A stretch of DNA of 64,000 nucleotides from Hymenolepis diminuta (lineage: Eukaryota > Platyhelminthes > Cestoda > Cyclophyllidea > Hymenolepididae): the NCBI GenBank assembly GCA_900708905.1, contig CAADRB010000001.1, positions 1,893,792-1,957,791 of the forward strand, written 5' to 3'. Made by a program: the position numbers and the translations under genes. Shown piece after piece: positions 50,326-63,649 of this stretch (the first letter of the stretch is position 1; the number at the start of each line of letters is the position of its first letter). The notes under the pieces were generated by a model. That model was not told where the DNA came from. It was given only the letters and a program-made list of their open reading frames with translations, and did no database searches.

Positions 50326-53300
50326 TTGCATCTTGTATTTACAGCACTCCGATTTCAAAAAGACGGGTATTTTCTATTGATGTTCCTTTTCGACGGTGTT
50401 ATTACAAATGCAGGTTTCACATTGGATCATTTTTGGAATAGACATTATTAGACTTCATTTGCCATGGCGTTTTGGCTTTTTCACTTCTTCCACTTTGTAG
50501 TCATTTTGTAATAGGTATTCCTAGGTACTTAACTGATCATGATCAAAAACGCTTGAGTTTAATTTTAATATAAAATGTCCTCATTTTTGTTCGGATATAT
50601 ATATAAATATATACATATATATGCAGCGTGCTGGCATGACGTGTTAATATAAATTCCACGTCATCGCATATCGCTTTCAACAGGGATCGTCACAGGTTGC
50701 GACATCGTAGATCAGGTCATACTTAGAACAACCACCATCCATGGATTGGTCCAACGACAAACCGACTATTCGTGTTTGTTCACTACTAGAAGAGAATAAA
50801 CTCACTAGCCCATTTACTTTAGAGACGAAGTGGCACCGCCACTTAATCTGTTAAACCTCCACAATAAGGAAATCTTAAATTTAGTGAGATTAAGGAAATG
50901 CACATTGATGTAAATCTTTGCTCTTAACATAACAATAATTACTCATTTATCCTCAAAACAAAGATCTAATCGAATGATCTCTGAAAAATACCAGGCAATG
51001 AGTGATTGAAAGACCAGGAGACCCAAATCCCAACTACAGTTTGTGAAAATCTTGGCTTCAAAACTGAAACCCTCTTAAATTGCTCTTCTTCCTCACTCAT
51101 TTGTAAATATCGTTTTAAAAGCCAATTTTCCTTTGTCCAAATCGCTACGTTTTGTTAAAATTGATTAAATTAAGCGGTAGTTAAAAATTAATCCATGGAC
51201 TTTATTATTACCGTGTCAGATAATTTGTAAGTTGGGAAAAATCACAAAGATATGTAAAAATACGTTTTATAATTGAAAGAGAATGAGCTAAGTTTCTCAT
51301 CCTGGAAAAGGCGCAAGTATGCGCAATTATGTAATGCTGTTTGCAATATGATTTCAGCAGTAGATACATTTTCGACATTAACTGTTGATTTGACGTTGAA
51401 AGAATCAGAATCATGACTTATTCCCTGTAGCCCATATCACACTCATCAATGCTTTCAATTTAAAGCTGCCAAGAACAGGCGCTGATTTCCAAGGGAATTG
51501 CAAGTAACCACATGGATATCCCGTTTTCCTTATTTGCGCGCAAATTAAACTCAAGCAATGACCCAGTTGCACTCTTCTGTAGGTTTCAGATTTTTTGTTC
51601 TCCCAGAAGAGTTCTATGCTACTTTAATTTCACTTGATTATTCAACATTGCTTCTATGGCCCAAATCTGTCTGGCAATATGAACCGCTTTAATAACTCTT
51701 ATCCATTAATCACTAACCAATTAGATTTGAGATCAGTTACTTTAAATTTATGCAGGAACTAGAAAAACAAAACCATTCACAAATACGACATACGAGGAAA
51801 TGAAGAAATGCTTGATCTATTATAATTACTGGTGAATCGCACAGTTTGAGGTCAAACCCTTAACCTCTGATGAGATTGATATGTCGTGTTCACCGGATTA
51901 ATAATTAATTATATTTTACAAATAGGCAATAATTATTAATCAACGAAATATTTAATTCTAACCAATTTTACTCCCATATTTGCTTGATAAATCAATTGAC
52001 ATAATTAGTCCAATTAATTAACCAGATGTACTTGTAGCGGATATTGTACAAATGAGCCCTTTTCTAAACCTTGATAATCCTTCTAAAAGTAAAACAAGCT
52101 ACTGACAAGCACAACTTGCCCCTGGCAAAGTCATCTAATATAAATTTGCCCCCAAAATTAGATAGACTATGTCAAAATTAGCCAGGATAAAGAAGTTTTC
52201 GAGTGAAGGGAGTTTATTGCAAACAATGATTCACTACCAAAATGGTTAGTCATTAAGTATCATCTACGCTGCAATGCAGGAATATTGGCCGCTGATTTGC
52301 TGGAAAGGGGCCTGCACACACTCCTGCCCATTTAAGAATGTTTCAGCGCGCACAAGATTCTTTAGGTCGGTTTTGGTAGCGTTTTACACGTCACGATACT
52401 CCTCCTTTAGACCGTAGAAAAAACGCTCGATAATAAGTCACGTCCAAAATGGTATAATTGGCAAAGGTACCAGTCGAAAGGAAAATATGAATTTTCAAAT
52501 TAAGATCTCTTCTGTGAGGTGCAAGTCGAATATAAAATTTGAAAGGATACCTGCTTTTATTCAAAATGCATCCTTCACATGACTTGTAAATAAACGCATA
52601 TTTATCTGTTCCTCTCTGTTTAAGTGGAGCTACCATAACAGATTAAAAGGTATCGCATAATTAAAAAATCGGAGTCATATACCTAATTAATGACATAATG
52701 ATTGAGGTGGTTACTTCTCGGACGCAGGATACATATATCTGATTTTAATCTACTTGCCAGTGACAAAAACCTCGCCTCTAATACTCTAAGAGTTTAAAAA
52801 ATTAAACTGCCGTTCTTAGTATATAGTATCTTAACATTGTTGGTAGTGAGTAAAAGACAGGTTTGCAGTTCGTACAAATCAGAGCGACTCAATTCTACTC
52901 AACTCAACAAGATTAAATTATAAATTTTAACTTAACTTCTAACAAAACCAATTAGTTTTCATTTTCTCTTCAATAGCATTGAGGATGTTGTGATTTTCGG
53001 GCTGGATGTATTTTAATTTAAGCCTTCGTTTAATTCAGGATATCTTAGTACATATTGTCTCCACTGACAATTAAATTGCAATGGTTTAAAATCATCACGA
53101 AAACTTTTAAGATAATCCGGCCTTATTAAACTTCTACTAAGATGAAGCGTATTTATAAATGAGGTTTATTACCAAGTAAAAATATTGCTTTATCTTTAAT
53201 TTTCAAAGTTTTCATATCTAAAGACCATACTAAATGCTTTAACTTAATATCAAAATCTCACCATCATAAATTACAAAAGTAATTGCAGAATATTTATAAT

Positions 53301-53370
53301 ATTAAAATTAATATGCAAAAAAGGAAATGAGGAATATGGTATCACAATATATATTACTTTCACCTTCCGA
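50326..53370. other. Gene-free stretch
   Basis: About 3 kb with no coding gene seen. It contains an imperfect AT-rich run at 50595-50622. GC content rises locally near 52270-52640 without a recognisable protein. Confidence 0.5.
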
Positions 53371-53377
53371 ATTAATC

Positions 53378-53452
53378 ACCAGCCCCAATAAGATCACAGC
53401 CTTCCGCACAAGTAGCATCAATAAAACCATCCAAATATTCATTAAATTTCCT
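53378..53452 (-). other. Exon-like segment, possible 3' terminal exon
   Basis: After an acceptor-like GATGTTTCAG, the minus strand reads KFNEYLDGFIDATCAEGCDL, then IGAGD and a stop. The codon use and charge pattern look protein-like. I cannot name a family. It is not in phase with the other exon-like segment at 54230-54313, so at least one more exon would be needed to join them. Confidence 0.25.
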
Positions 53453-53834
53453 GAAACATCTAAGCTACTTCTCATGGTTTGAATTAGGCTTTGTTATACT
53501 CGAGGCCTTAAGTGAATAATAATAAGTGCTAACGGTGAAGAAATTGTGTGTAAATAATGAGTTAATTAAGTAAGTGGGTAATTGTATATATAATTGATGG
53601 CTACCTACTTCCCCAATCTGATAATGATAGTGTCAATAATAATTAACACGTTTAGAAATAATGTATCCATCAGTAAATTTTTTTAAGAAATTCGCAATCT
53701 GACGTCTCATGCGAATAAATAACCCGAATTCTGGATTGCGCAAATCTAAACAATAAAACTCGTAGCCACGTATTGGACTATTAATCCTTCTTATGTCAAG
53801 AAGTTTTCCCGTGAATTTGTGGAGCTCGCGTGCA

Positions 53835-54145
53835 GAGGCCTCCTCAGCCAATCAGCAATCAATTCCCTGCAGCTTAGCGTTGTTTGTGTATAAGGACCAA
53901 GTTTGTGGACAGCGACTCATAAGGAGCTGTGTTAGCTTAAAATTCTTACTATCTCATCGTTTACGGATCAATAAACCCTTTTCACTCAACGTCTATCTTG
54001 TTCTCGCTACTTTGGGAGCAGCCTAGCTAATTTAGAGGGCAAATTTATAATAGAGGACTCTGCTAGACGCTCTCTGGACTGCTTAGGAGGATTAGCTGGC
54101 TGTAATAAAAAGGCTTATTGGTGCAGCGTTCGCTACAAATCTTTC
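53835..54145 (+). repeat. LTR-like dispersed repeat, copy 2
   Basis: Same orientation as 17298-17580. Internal features: CCAATCAGCAATCAA near the left end, ATCAATAAACCC in the middle, a second AATAAA (GTAATAAAAAGGC), then TTGGTGCAGCGTTCGCTACA. These would fit an LTR with poly(A) signals followed by a primer-binding region, but no internal retrotransposon proteins are present. Confidence 0.5.
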
Positions 54146-54229
54146 AGTACATTTACCTTGTCGTGAACATTAGTAGTCAGAAATGTAAAATAACTCACCA
54201 TTTCAGAAAATAACCATATTAAACGAAAA

Positions 54230-54313
54230 AATTAATTTGCAGTTGTGACACTTGATTGCGAATTTGTTCCACATCTTCTGGATAAACGGAATCCGAAGTG
54301 AACTTATATTTCT
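54230..54313 (-). other. Exon-like segment of unknown gene
   Basis: A TTTTTTTGCAG acceptor at 54314 is followed by KYKFTSDSVYPEDVEQIRNQ and VSQLQ. This looks like an amphipathic coding exon. Donor candidates GTGTCA or GTTTAA follow. No homologue recognised. Confidence 0.25.
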
Positions 54314-57300
54314 GCAAAAAAAATAATAAACTGTACTTCCAAACACTTAATTTGGGAGAAATAAGATTTCAAATTTTAAAGGAAAAATTCGATAAATTTT
54401 TGAGTTACTGATTGTTAACCAATAAATCAGGGAGAAATTAATTTATAAGAGTTTATAAGGTGTAACACTTACACAGCGTGTTGATAGTAGGAATTATTTT
54501 AACTATTACTAAAGGAAATAAACAATCCTATAATAACCACTCAACAAACCTCAAGGACAAAACTACGCAAAATTTGAGTCGGTTTAATAAAGGTTCGCAT
54601 TGCATCCTCGACATACTACATAGGATGGCTTTCGTTCGTTTCGTTAAAGTAAAATAAAACAAAAATACCACTCCATTTTCAATAGTGATGAAAGAAATTG
54701 AAAAAATATATCTTCGGCCTGGTACTCTAACAATTTTATCCCAATACGTTCCTTTACAAGTATTCGACCAACTTGAGATCGATCGCATTATCGGGCGCCC
54801 GCCACTTCAAACACAAATAGCAGGAATTTCAATTACGGTTGTTCGTGGTGCCCACTTGTGGACGGAAGTTGTCACTTAAAAATGAACCCATGTGGTTTCT
54901 GATATGCCGATATTATATAGAAAGTATGGAAAATAGCGATGACTTAAACGGGGTTTTAAAATCAAATAACTTTGACTTCAGACGAATTTAAATGGAACAT
55001 TTGCAAAGCATCACAATATCACAACTATTAAACAGAATGATCATTCTAGACCCAAAATGATTGAGGAAAATGCATCAAAATTCGCCTAAGAAACAGCAGG
55101 TATAAGTTGCAGCGTCAAAAGCCCTAAGGAGAAATATTAAACCTGCATTCTGCCTTTGGATTCAAATCAAATGAGCATAGACCTCATGAAAATTCTTCCA
55201 AACTAGCCCTGGGTATTTTGCATCTGTCCCAGTAATTTTTATGGATAATGAAAAGAGTGCGTCCATTTTATTTTAAAATAAACAGACGGATTTTTATTCA
55301 TTTTGCCATATATTCTTTTTGTTTGGATTCGTTTTCTGTTCTATTTGGTTTAGATAAATTCCTACCGATAACTTTGACAATTAGGTTCTTCACAAACAAA
55401 ATTTTTAAAACTGGAGTGCAAATAGCATTAAAATGTTGATCGGTGAAAGGACAGAGTAAAATCCAAAATTTTCGGTCATCAAACATCTCGAGTTTTTACT
55501 GCTATCGCCTGTATTTTGGATTGTTATATCTTAAGAAATATATTTTTAATACCCGATTTTGTAAAAGACAGGTCAAAACGTCCTCAATATAACTAGATTT
55601 TCATCCTGAATACTAATTAAAAAAACACATCAAAAGTATAATATTTTTTAGTGTAATGTTTAAGAATTCTTAAGTTTTTTATAAAATAAATATTTGTATA
55701 ATTACACACCGTATTGTAAATTAAGCACTTTGTTTATTTTTATATTTTCCGTTCTGTTTTTATTCTAAAGTCTTGAATAAGCAGATGTTTTCGCAAATCA
55801 CTCTCCACATATATCATATTAGCGCTTCTCTGCCTTGTGGGAATTTTAACAAATTGCCCTTCAATAAATAATGTGTAAAATTTATTAATATTCACACATC
55901 TTATTTTTGATCTGTGTTTGCTATTATTATTGCTAGAGATCGATGATAAAATAATTTTAAAAATTTAGCCAGAATAGGATGATCTTCATCTCATCATCAT
56001 TTTGGAAAAAGCCAGAATTTGATACTATTGTGCTCCTTCTCGAAGTGTGGTTAGAAATTCGAAGAAAATTGCGTGTTTCATAGCTTTGTGAAGGAAAATA
56101 TATGAATGTGCATTTTTAACTAACAATCTAAATGTCGACTAGTACTTGTAAGCCACAGAACTCTGGGTAGAAATAGCTCTCCACAAAGCAGACCCTTAAT
56201 TATAATAATAATACATTCTATGTTGACGAAAGAACTTGCCTTTTGAAGAAATTTTATTTAACTCTCAAGCCCATTAAGTAAAGGTTTGGCAATTCTTATC
56301 ATAACTAGGTCAGATTCTCGAACTCTACCACTCTTTCATTGATCACACTTGTGCCGTTGGTTGGAAAATGTACAACATTGAGCGCTCGTTAAATAGTGCC
56401 GGCTTTCGAAATCATCGTTGAAAAATTGAAGCAATTATTTGCAAATTTTGTTTATAAACATGTAAAACATATTTCATTTAGAAATAAAACAAAGCCAATT
56501 TCGACTACACTTTTCCAGATGTGGTACAACAGCATGTTCAAAGAAATTTCACAATTAAATTCGGTAAATAAAAAATTAAATTAATCAAGGATATTTTTTG
56601 CATTGTAATAAGGTGAAAAGTTAATGTTTTTTCAGGAATAATCTTCAGATATTTTCCCTCGACGAAATTAAATTTGACTTTGTGTTTTCTTCCCATTATT
56701 ATTGACATTACGCTTGACCCATAAATTGAGTGAACCAATAGGAATTACGCAGTGCTGTACACAGCTCCAGTTGGACTATAATAAGTTTTAGCTGTAGTGA
56801 AGAATTATTCGTCCTTCTTCTAGATGGGATATTGGCTTGTTGGTCGTAAAACATAGTATTTGTTTTTAAACATTTTTTATAAATAAACAAATTCATATTA
56901 ACTTTTATCTTACAAAAATGAATAAATTTTACATCAATAATGAGAGATAGAAGCCATAGAAAATAATTTAATAGAAGCAGTTCTATGGCACACTGTGATA
57001 AAACGAATTCTTATCAAACTGATTTATTAGCTTTAAAAATAACATCCACCCACAGCTTTCAATGTCACCACTTATTTCATCTCAACGATGTTTCTCAATT
57101 ATTCTGTTTTTAACAAACTCTTTTCGACTTATTTAAATCGATGGTAGGCTAACGATTATCTCAACAAAATTTAAACATTTCTCATTTTTGACGAACCTGT
57201 TCTCGAAAACTTATTAACCATTGTAAGATAACATCACAAAATTTCTGCGTTAAAGTGAATAATTTTAAAGTATATCAGGATAGTATGACTGATTACGGAA

Positions 57301-57861
57301 CTGATCAATCGGGTAACAAACCCTGGATCACGAGCCGGAGTCAGTTTTCGGAACCTTGAAGGTAAACTATATCTGTTATGAAAATATGGAAAATTCAAGG
57401 CTTTTATAATTTAAGCGGAGCAAGGAACTTGATCTATTGGCTTCATTGCCTGCTTCTTCTTGTCCTCCTTCTTATTCCGACTTGTTTCCCTCATTCTATC
57501 GGTTTTCTACGAATTCAATTTGTATGTTTTTGCAAACGTTTCGTAACTTCTGGCCTTTCTTATAAAATATGTTCACGATCATTCTTTTCATTCGTATTAG
57601 CATCTCCATTGAACAAACAGCAGCAACCTCCACGCGGTTACGTTACTTTTTGTCTTGATAACCTTCATAAAAAATTATCTATAACAAGGTTTTTGATTTC
57701 AAATACAAAATTTATTTGGCAATATAACCACAATTCTGCTCAATCAATAAAAATACTTATTTAACTGAAGAAATGTCCGATTGGATATGCACAAAATGTC
57801 TATGGATCAGGTCCACCAAGTAGATCGCGTTGAACTACTTCATTTATATCAATAGTTGATA
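54314..57861. other. Gene-free stretch downstream of Dicer
   Basis: 3.5 kb of mostly AT-rich sequence. The longest open frame here (57378-57764, plus) has low-complexity hydrophobic content and no recognisable domain, so I do not call it. It may include the Dicer 3' UTR near 57862. Confidence 0.5.
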
Positions 57862-60800
57862 TTAAGGATTTCCACTGGCCTCTTTTGCTCGTCGATAGGC
57901 AAGATCAGCTGCGGCAGATTTGGCCAATCGATAGGTTCGGCCAATTCCAACATACCGACCGATTCCAACCACACGAACCACTAAGCGAATCTTTCCATCC
58001 GGTCGAACCATGGGCTTCCTAAAATTTGTGTATTAAAGATAAATTGTGCTAACGAGAGAATTCGTTCAGGGAAGGGTTAAAACTAACTCAAATTTGACCC
58101 GTTCAGGATAGTGTTCCAGTAGACGCCTGACAGGTGATTTGGCCACACAGGTTGAATATCGCTCTAGAGAACGAGAAGAGATTTAATTTTGCAAGTATTT
58201 GCATAAATTATTATTAGGAGGCGACTAATCTACTCATAGGTTTCGTGCAACGGTTTATCAATTATTGAGTTTCTTTACTTGTGTCATCGTTATACTATTG
58301 ACTAACTAGGAAGCAGATTTATTAACCAGAAAAACTGTATATTTTTAGTAAAGTGACAAAAAGAAGCCTTCGTTTAGCTACAAGTATTCTCCCTTCCATC
58401 TTTCTTTGAGCATACCACAGGGGGCAGCCAAAATTATATGAGCAGTTATACTAATGGCAACGACTGTACATTTGACACTTTAGAACTATCCGAAGCATGT
58501 TTATCTCAGCGCTCCGACATCAAAGACTTCCCAGTGTCTCAACGCTGGGCCCGATGCTGTCCGCTTGGCGAGGTCGGCTTGACCTGACTTACCATCGTTC
58601 AGTCTACCTGACCCAACAGGGTTATTTTCAATTTTCGCCAACATATTCATCTTTCATCTTAATTAATCTGCCTTCTTAATCGCTTGATGATAATATTGTC
58701 ACTAGTCTCTGAAAGGCCAACTTAGGCAAGGGTACTATGATCGATTTAAATATGGTTGCTGAAATCAGTAGACGTTCTGTGGCCAACCATCACACAGCTG
58801 GTTGCAGCACAGCAGAACAAAACAGGTCACTCCACTCCATCTCTGGCGCAACTATGCACGACACTGCCCACTACTTCGTCAACGGCCGGCTCACAACTCT
58901 GGCTACCATATGACCGACTGTCAACTGTCGCTGCTATAAATCAATAAAACTTCTTACTATTACTACTGCAGTCTACCACCTAATCAGGCGTGACTTACCA
59001 ATACGTTCTCGGAGAAGTGGAAAAAAGATCCTCCAGAGGGTATTCAAACAAAGTCCAGAATCGAGGAAAACGGCGCCGGCAAGTGATTCAAAAACATCAC
59101 CAAGAGCCTTCGGCACTTCCGCCTCCATCTCATTTGAAGGGCGAACCGCCTAAGAGAAAATATGCTATTTATAAATTGATTAACTATCAATCAGTAGATG
59201 TTAAAAAAATCTTCTTCAGTCTAATCTACATGCTATTGACTTTAACAAAACAAAGATGAATCGAAGTAGAATGATCAACCACAAAAATAAATCAATCGAT
59301 CAACAAACTTGGAATATTGCGAACATAACCTTACCAATGAATCTGGGAGTCAGTTCATGAAGTTTGAACATCATGACAGCAAAGTAAAGTACATTTCTTG
59401 CGAGAACATAAACAACTCGATGCTTTCTTAATTAAAACAAATTGACCTTACTACCTGCCTCTTCGTGGCCCTTCTCTCGTTTCACACTTTAATGGACTCG
59501 TTTATGGTCCCCCTTATTCAGATACCCTTCCACGTATAAAACTTGTAAAAGTCTTTTATGCACTGAATTGGAGAATAATAATAATAATATTTTCCGTATA
59601 TTCTCACGATCATTACTCATCTCAGATTAGAGAACAAGGGTTGACATTTTCTGATTAATTTAGAACCTTTAATTAGGCTATCAATCCCTTTTGTTCAAAA
59701 GTACTTCAAAGATTTATTGGCGCTATCCTAAATGTCAAAATTGGCATCACATTCTTATAATGATGAATTAACCGCTCTTACCCTCTATAAGATAAGAAGC
59801 ATTCAGAAATAGGATTTTTAAGTCATTGAATAATAATGTCAAAGAACGATAGTATACTTAGCGTCATTACACGCTTTACGGTCTACAACCCCGATATCGT
59901 ATCCAAAAGAAGGAAAACACAAGTTCTCGCTGTCATAGCGAAAACTTATTACAAATTAAAACGAACTATCTGCAGTACATCGTTATTCATGAGCTTATGT
60001 AAACAATTTAAGGTCCAATCGAAATTTCAATAATTGTGGGAAGAAAGCATAAATACATATTAAATTCCTCAAGGAGAAATATTTAATAATTCTTCTTAAA
60101 TATATTTTCGCCTTGACAACACTTCATTGTTCTAGTATTTCAAGCGAGCTTTCATAGTTTTTGAAAACTATCTAAAATCTGAAAGTGCTCTGAAGAGATA
60201 TATTCACAACTAGAGCTCTTCGAATCTAACTCGTATTCCTAAAACGAACTTTGCGGTCATTATAACTTGACGACTCACTTATGAAAATACAACCACAGAA
60301 AAATCTCGGAACGACTAATAAGGTAAGAATAAACTTACATCATTATCGGTTCGATTTTCAGAGTTGTTAAGCTTCGCAGCGGCATTAATATCCTAAAACG
60401 TAGAACAAATACCACTTATACATTTGAGTAGCACATTTTACCTGTATATAATGGAAATACAACTCACTGGAGCTAATAGACAATAAGCATCGAGGTTACC
60501 CCTCGCAACATCTCGACTGTGTCGAACGAACGCAGAAGTACCTTCAGTTAGGTAGGGAGCAGTACCACGAAGGTAAGCATGGAGACCGCAATGAGTTACC
60601 GCTAAGGCTCCAAACACCGCATTGTTTACGAGAGCGGATCGAAGATCCGTCAGGCCACCAGGGGAAAGTTCTCTCGTGGTTTCGCCATCAGTCGATTCAA
60701 AGAGAACTCGAGTTACAGTGTAATCGAGCACAGCGTCTCCCAGGAATTCCAATCGCTCATAACCGCCATTCCCAAAGGAAATGCTACTTGAGATATTATC

Positions 60801-63649
60801 CGTCGAAGGATTACTATGCAGATCACGGCAAGTAGAATGCGTGAGAGCCTAAAGTCAAATGTAATTCCAGTTATACTACTGATTTCGCACTTCATCAGAT
60901 AAAACCTAGAACCAGAGCGAAGAGTGACGAATAAAGGCAGCTTCAGGTTTTCTTGATTATTTACTGAAAAAGCTTGTTCAATAGACCCAACCGAAAAAAT
61001 TTGGAACCAAACACAAACAAAATAGACTGTCTTTCAGTAACTGCTAAGTATCTAATTGCAACTCATTTATGCTGGCCAATTTTAGACATTGATTGTCACT
61101 AGAAATAAACGAAATAGAAAATTGTGGCTAGCTTACCGTAACCAAAAACCCTGATCCTTTAATAGCACTGTCTCAAGTTGTGAAACCAGTCTAATCCGAA
61201 ATAATAAACAAGTGGTGTAATATAATGTTCCCAATTTAAAGCAAATGTTCGCAGAGTTGAAGGAAATGCTTCAACAAAATTTAAGAGATCATTGAACTAT
61301 GAGGTAATTTAACTCCAATGGTTTCTAGTAAAAAAGAACGGCGTCCTCAATTTCAGACAGAATGAAATAACGAATAACTCATCTCTTGAGAGATTTCTTT
61401 GCAAAAGAAGAAGGTATGTTTTTAGACTTAATAAATTCATTTGAGCTAAATAAATAAATTATTCAAAACGTTAAAAGCATTCACTGGCTTGATCAACTAA
61501 CTTATTTCTTGCTTCATGTTTATATAAACGGATACTTCATCATTGTTAGAGCAGTCTTACCCTAACAAAGAGCCAAATAAGAACGACTTACTCGAGGTAT
61601 GATAATTTTGGGCTTTACAAAGGTCTATCAAAGTGGCTAATGTGTAAGTCAGTCAAGTCAAATGTTCCGAGATCAATTCACATTCTGTGGCGTGGTCGAC
61701 CGAACGCCCTGGTTAATTCTGGTTAACAAGAGGGGCTGGTAAAAATGTGAGTTTCTAATAAGAGGGGCTCCAGGATACCTTCTCTCTACCCATGTCAAGA
61801 GCTGTGAACACTTCCACTAATAAGCTTGGGAAGTTTATCCGACCGCCTTGGCTGTTGTTGCAGACAGAGGCTCTTCTAGCCTCGAATAATCCTCATCATA
61901 ATAGGTTGAATAAAGGCAGAGAAGAGAAACGAATAAATATCCAAAACAAATTACGCTTATCAACTAAAACAGACGAACAATAAGTGAAAAAACCGTCGAG
62001 TCCTTCTTATAAACGGTGAATATAGTATGGCCACTTATTACTTGTTATTCATAATCTTTGTCTAAGATTCAAGAAATGAAAGGAGATTATACTCAGACAG
62101 GAATGGTCCATTTTCGTCAAAACTTGAAATTTTTCAAAAGTATTTCCGTATTTTTCCTTAAATCCAATGTAAATAATGAATAAGGAAGTAGAAGCCATCG
62201 TGAAATTCAAAGACCATATGTCTTCTCGCATCCTAAAGGACGCAAATAGTACGCTACTTACCGACTATTCTTACCTCGATAAGCAACCGGCGGTTTTTGA
62301 ACTTATAGCCAATGGTCTCTTCTAACTTATCGTACCTATTGGCGTGATAAATTCGGTTAATCTCCGTTTTCTCAACCGAAGTTAGTTCTCGTTCTTCAGA
62401 CATTTTCCAAGGTGCTCCAGTGGGTTGCATTTCATCTAAAAGGCAAAAAATGCATTAGATACTCTCTGTAATGCTACTAACATTTATACAATTAATGATG
62501 AGACAGACCCGATGGAGGAAGGCATTCCACACCGAACCATTGCAGAAGTTTCAGAGCTGATCTTTCACCACGTTCGGTGAGATAGCAACCAACAAGGGCC
62601 TCAACACAGTCAGCAATGGATTTGTTGGAGAGAAATTGGTGCGTTTGGGCGGCCTGAAGCTTCGAACTAAAATTTTAATTTAGGTAATGAATATACTATT
62701 TACGATTCTTCAGCAGAAGCACTGTCACCATTACAAACATAACAAGGTGGAAGCCAGTTTTCCTGGGGTTCGAAAGCTGCACCTACTATTCGTCCTGGCA
62801 ACTTTTTCGCACAACCCAATCTGTAAAGATTAGAGTTCTCCACCTATAACAGTAAAATTGACCATTAAATATCAGCTTGACTTATAATATTTAAGTAATA
62901 CGAGCCACTTACGACATGACTGCGGAACGAACTCAAGTTACCTTCTTGTGCATCAGGATATTTCAGATAAAGATATGTAGTGACTGCAAATTTTAGGAAG
63001 CTATCACCGATCGTCTCCAACCGTTCCATATTGATGAAATCTCCAGCCGCTAGGAGAGTAAGAGATTGCAGAATCATTGCTGGTCCCGGACGATATAGTA
63101 TCTGGTTCTTGAAAATCAAGCACACATAAATTAGATTTAATTCTCAACAACAGAAATAAATAAAGTAGAAACATGCCTCCAAATCATCATCATCGTCATG
63201 GGGTGGGAAGAAGGTTAATTTTCCAACACTTGCTTCGAAACTATCCACACTCTCCTCGTCTACCTCTTCTTCGATTTCTTCAATGTTAGTGTCATCTAAT
63301 TCTTCTTCGTCAGAATCTCCAGGGGAATCCGCTAAAAGAGCTTCCAAATCAGGTCCAGTTTTCTGATTATCGGTTCCTAGAGGGCGATTAAGAGTTAGCT
63401 TGACTACTTCAGGATCTTCATTTTCATGGGCAGTAGACTCCTCTCTCACATTGACAGGAGAGGTAGATCTTGATAGGGATGCAAGTTTTGGCAGTGTATG
63501 GCAACGCAAAGCAGGGAAACAGGCTCTACTAGGCGGATCCACAATTCCCATTCCAGTCTCTCGAGCAATGTCTGAACGCAACTCTTCCGCCAAGAGGAGA
63601 TGCTGCAGACGATAGAGGATACTGGGCAGACAAACCGCTTTCTGCCATA
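57862..63649 (-). CDS. DICER1: Dicer, C-terminal half (RNase IIIa, RNase IIIb, dsRBD); N-terminal part off the window
   Basis: Ten exons in phase: 63177-63649, 62913-63107, 62704-62843, 62509-62666, 62275-62435, 60468-60848, 60339-60392, 58999-59149, 58088-58163 and 57862-58018 (stop). They give 647 residues. The first visible exon has the post-PAZ motif [20 protein letters not shown], then a strongly acidic linker ([20 protein letters not shown]). RNase IIIa: [14 protein letters not shown] and [16 protein letters not shown]. RNase IIIb: [24 protein letters not shown] and [16 protein letters not shown]. The metal-binding Glu and Asp of both halves are present. The dsRBD has [17 protein letters not shown] and [17 protein letters not shown], ending SGNP. 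Dicer cuts double-stranded RNA and microRNA precursors in the cytoplasm. The helicase, platform and PAZ exons must lie beyond 64000; nothing coding was seen at 63650-64000. Whether it is the microRNA or siRNA type Dicer cannot be settled from this half. Confidence 0.95.
58767..58980 (+). repeat. Candidate solo LTR inside a Dicer intron
   Basis: A GC-richer block from TGTGGCCAACCATC to CACCTAATCA, about 210 bases, with TG...CA ends. A TATA-like CTATAAATCAATAAAAC combines TATA and AATAAA motifs in its right third. It ends about 19 bases from the exon 58999-59149 on the opposite strand. I see no clear target-site duplication. Confidence 0.3.
59150..60338. other. Dicer intron
   Basis: A 1.19 kb intron between the 54-base exon 60339-60392 and exon 58999-59149, both within RNase IIIb. 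AT-rich, nothing else seen. Confidence 0.7.
60849..62274. other. Dicer intron with SINE-like debris
   Basis: A 1.43 kb intron between the start of RNase IIIb (62275-62435) and its catalytic exon. About 61625-61785 resembles the SINE-like tail at 770-870 (TTCTGTGG, GTCGACC, TTAATTCTGG, GTGAGTTTCT in order). Confidence 0.55.

Noticed and set aside
57378..57764. 128-codon plus-strand frame with a Leu-rich segment
   Set aside because: No domain, no upstream splice or start context and low-complexity hydrophobic content. Downstream of the Dicer 3' end, so probably chance.
59000..59259. 89-codon plus-strand basic frame
   Set aside because: Antisense to the Dicer exon 58999-59149, which encodes [16 protein letters not shown].
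63400..63615. Plus-strand frame of 71 codons
   Set aside because: Antisense to the Dicer post-PAZ exon.
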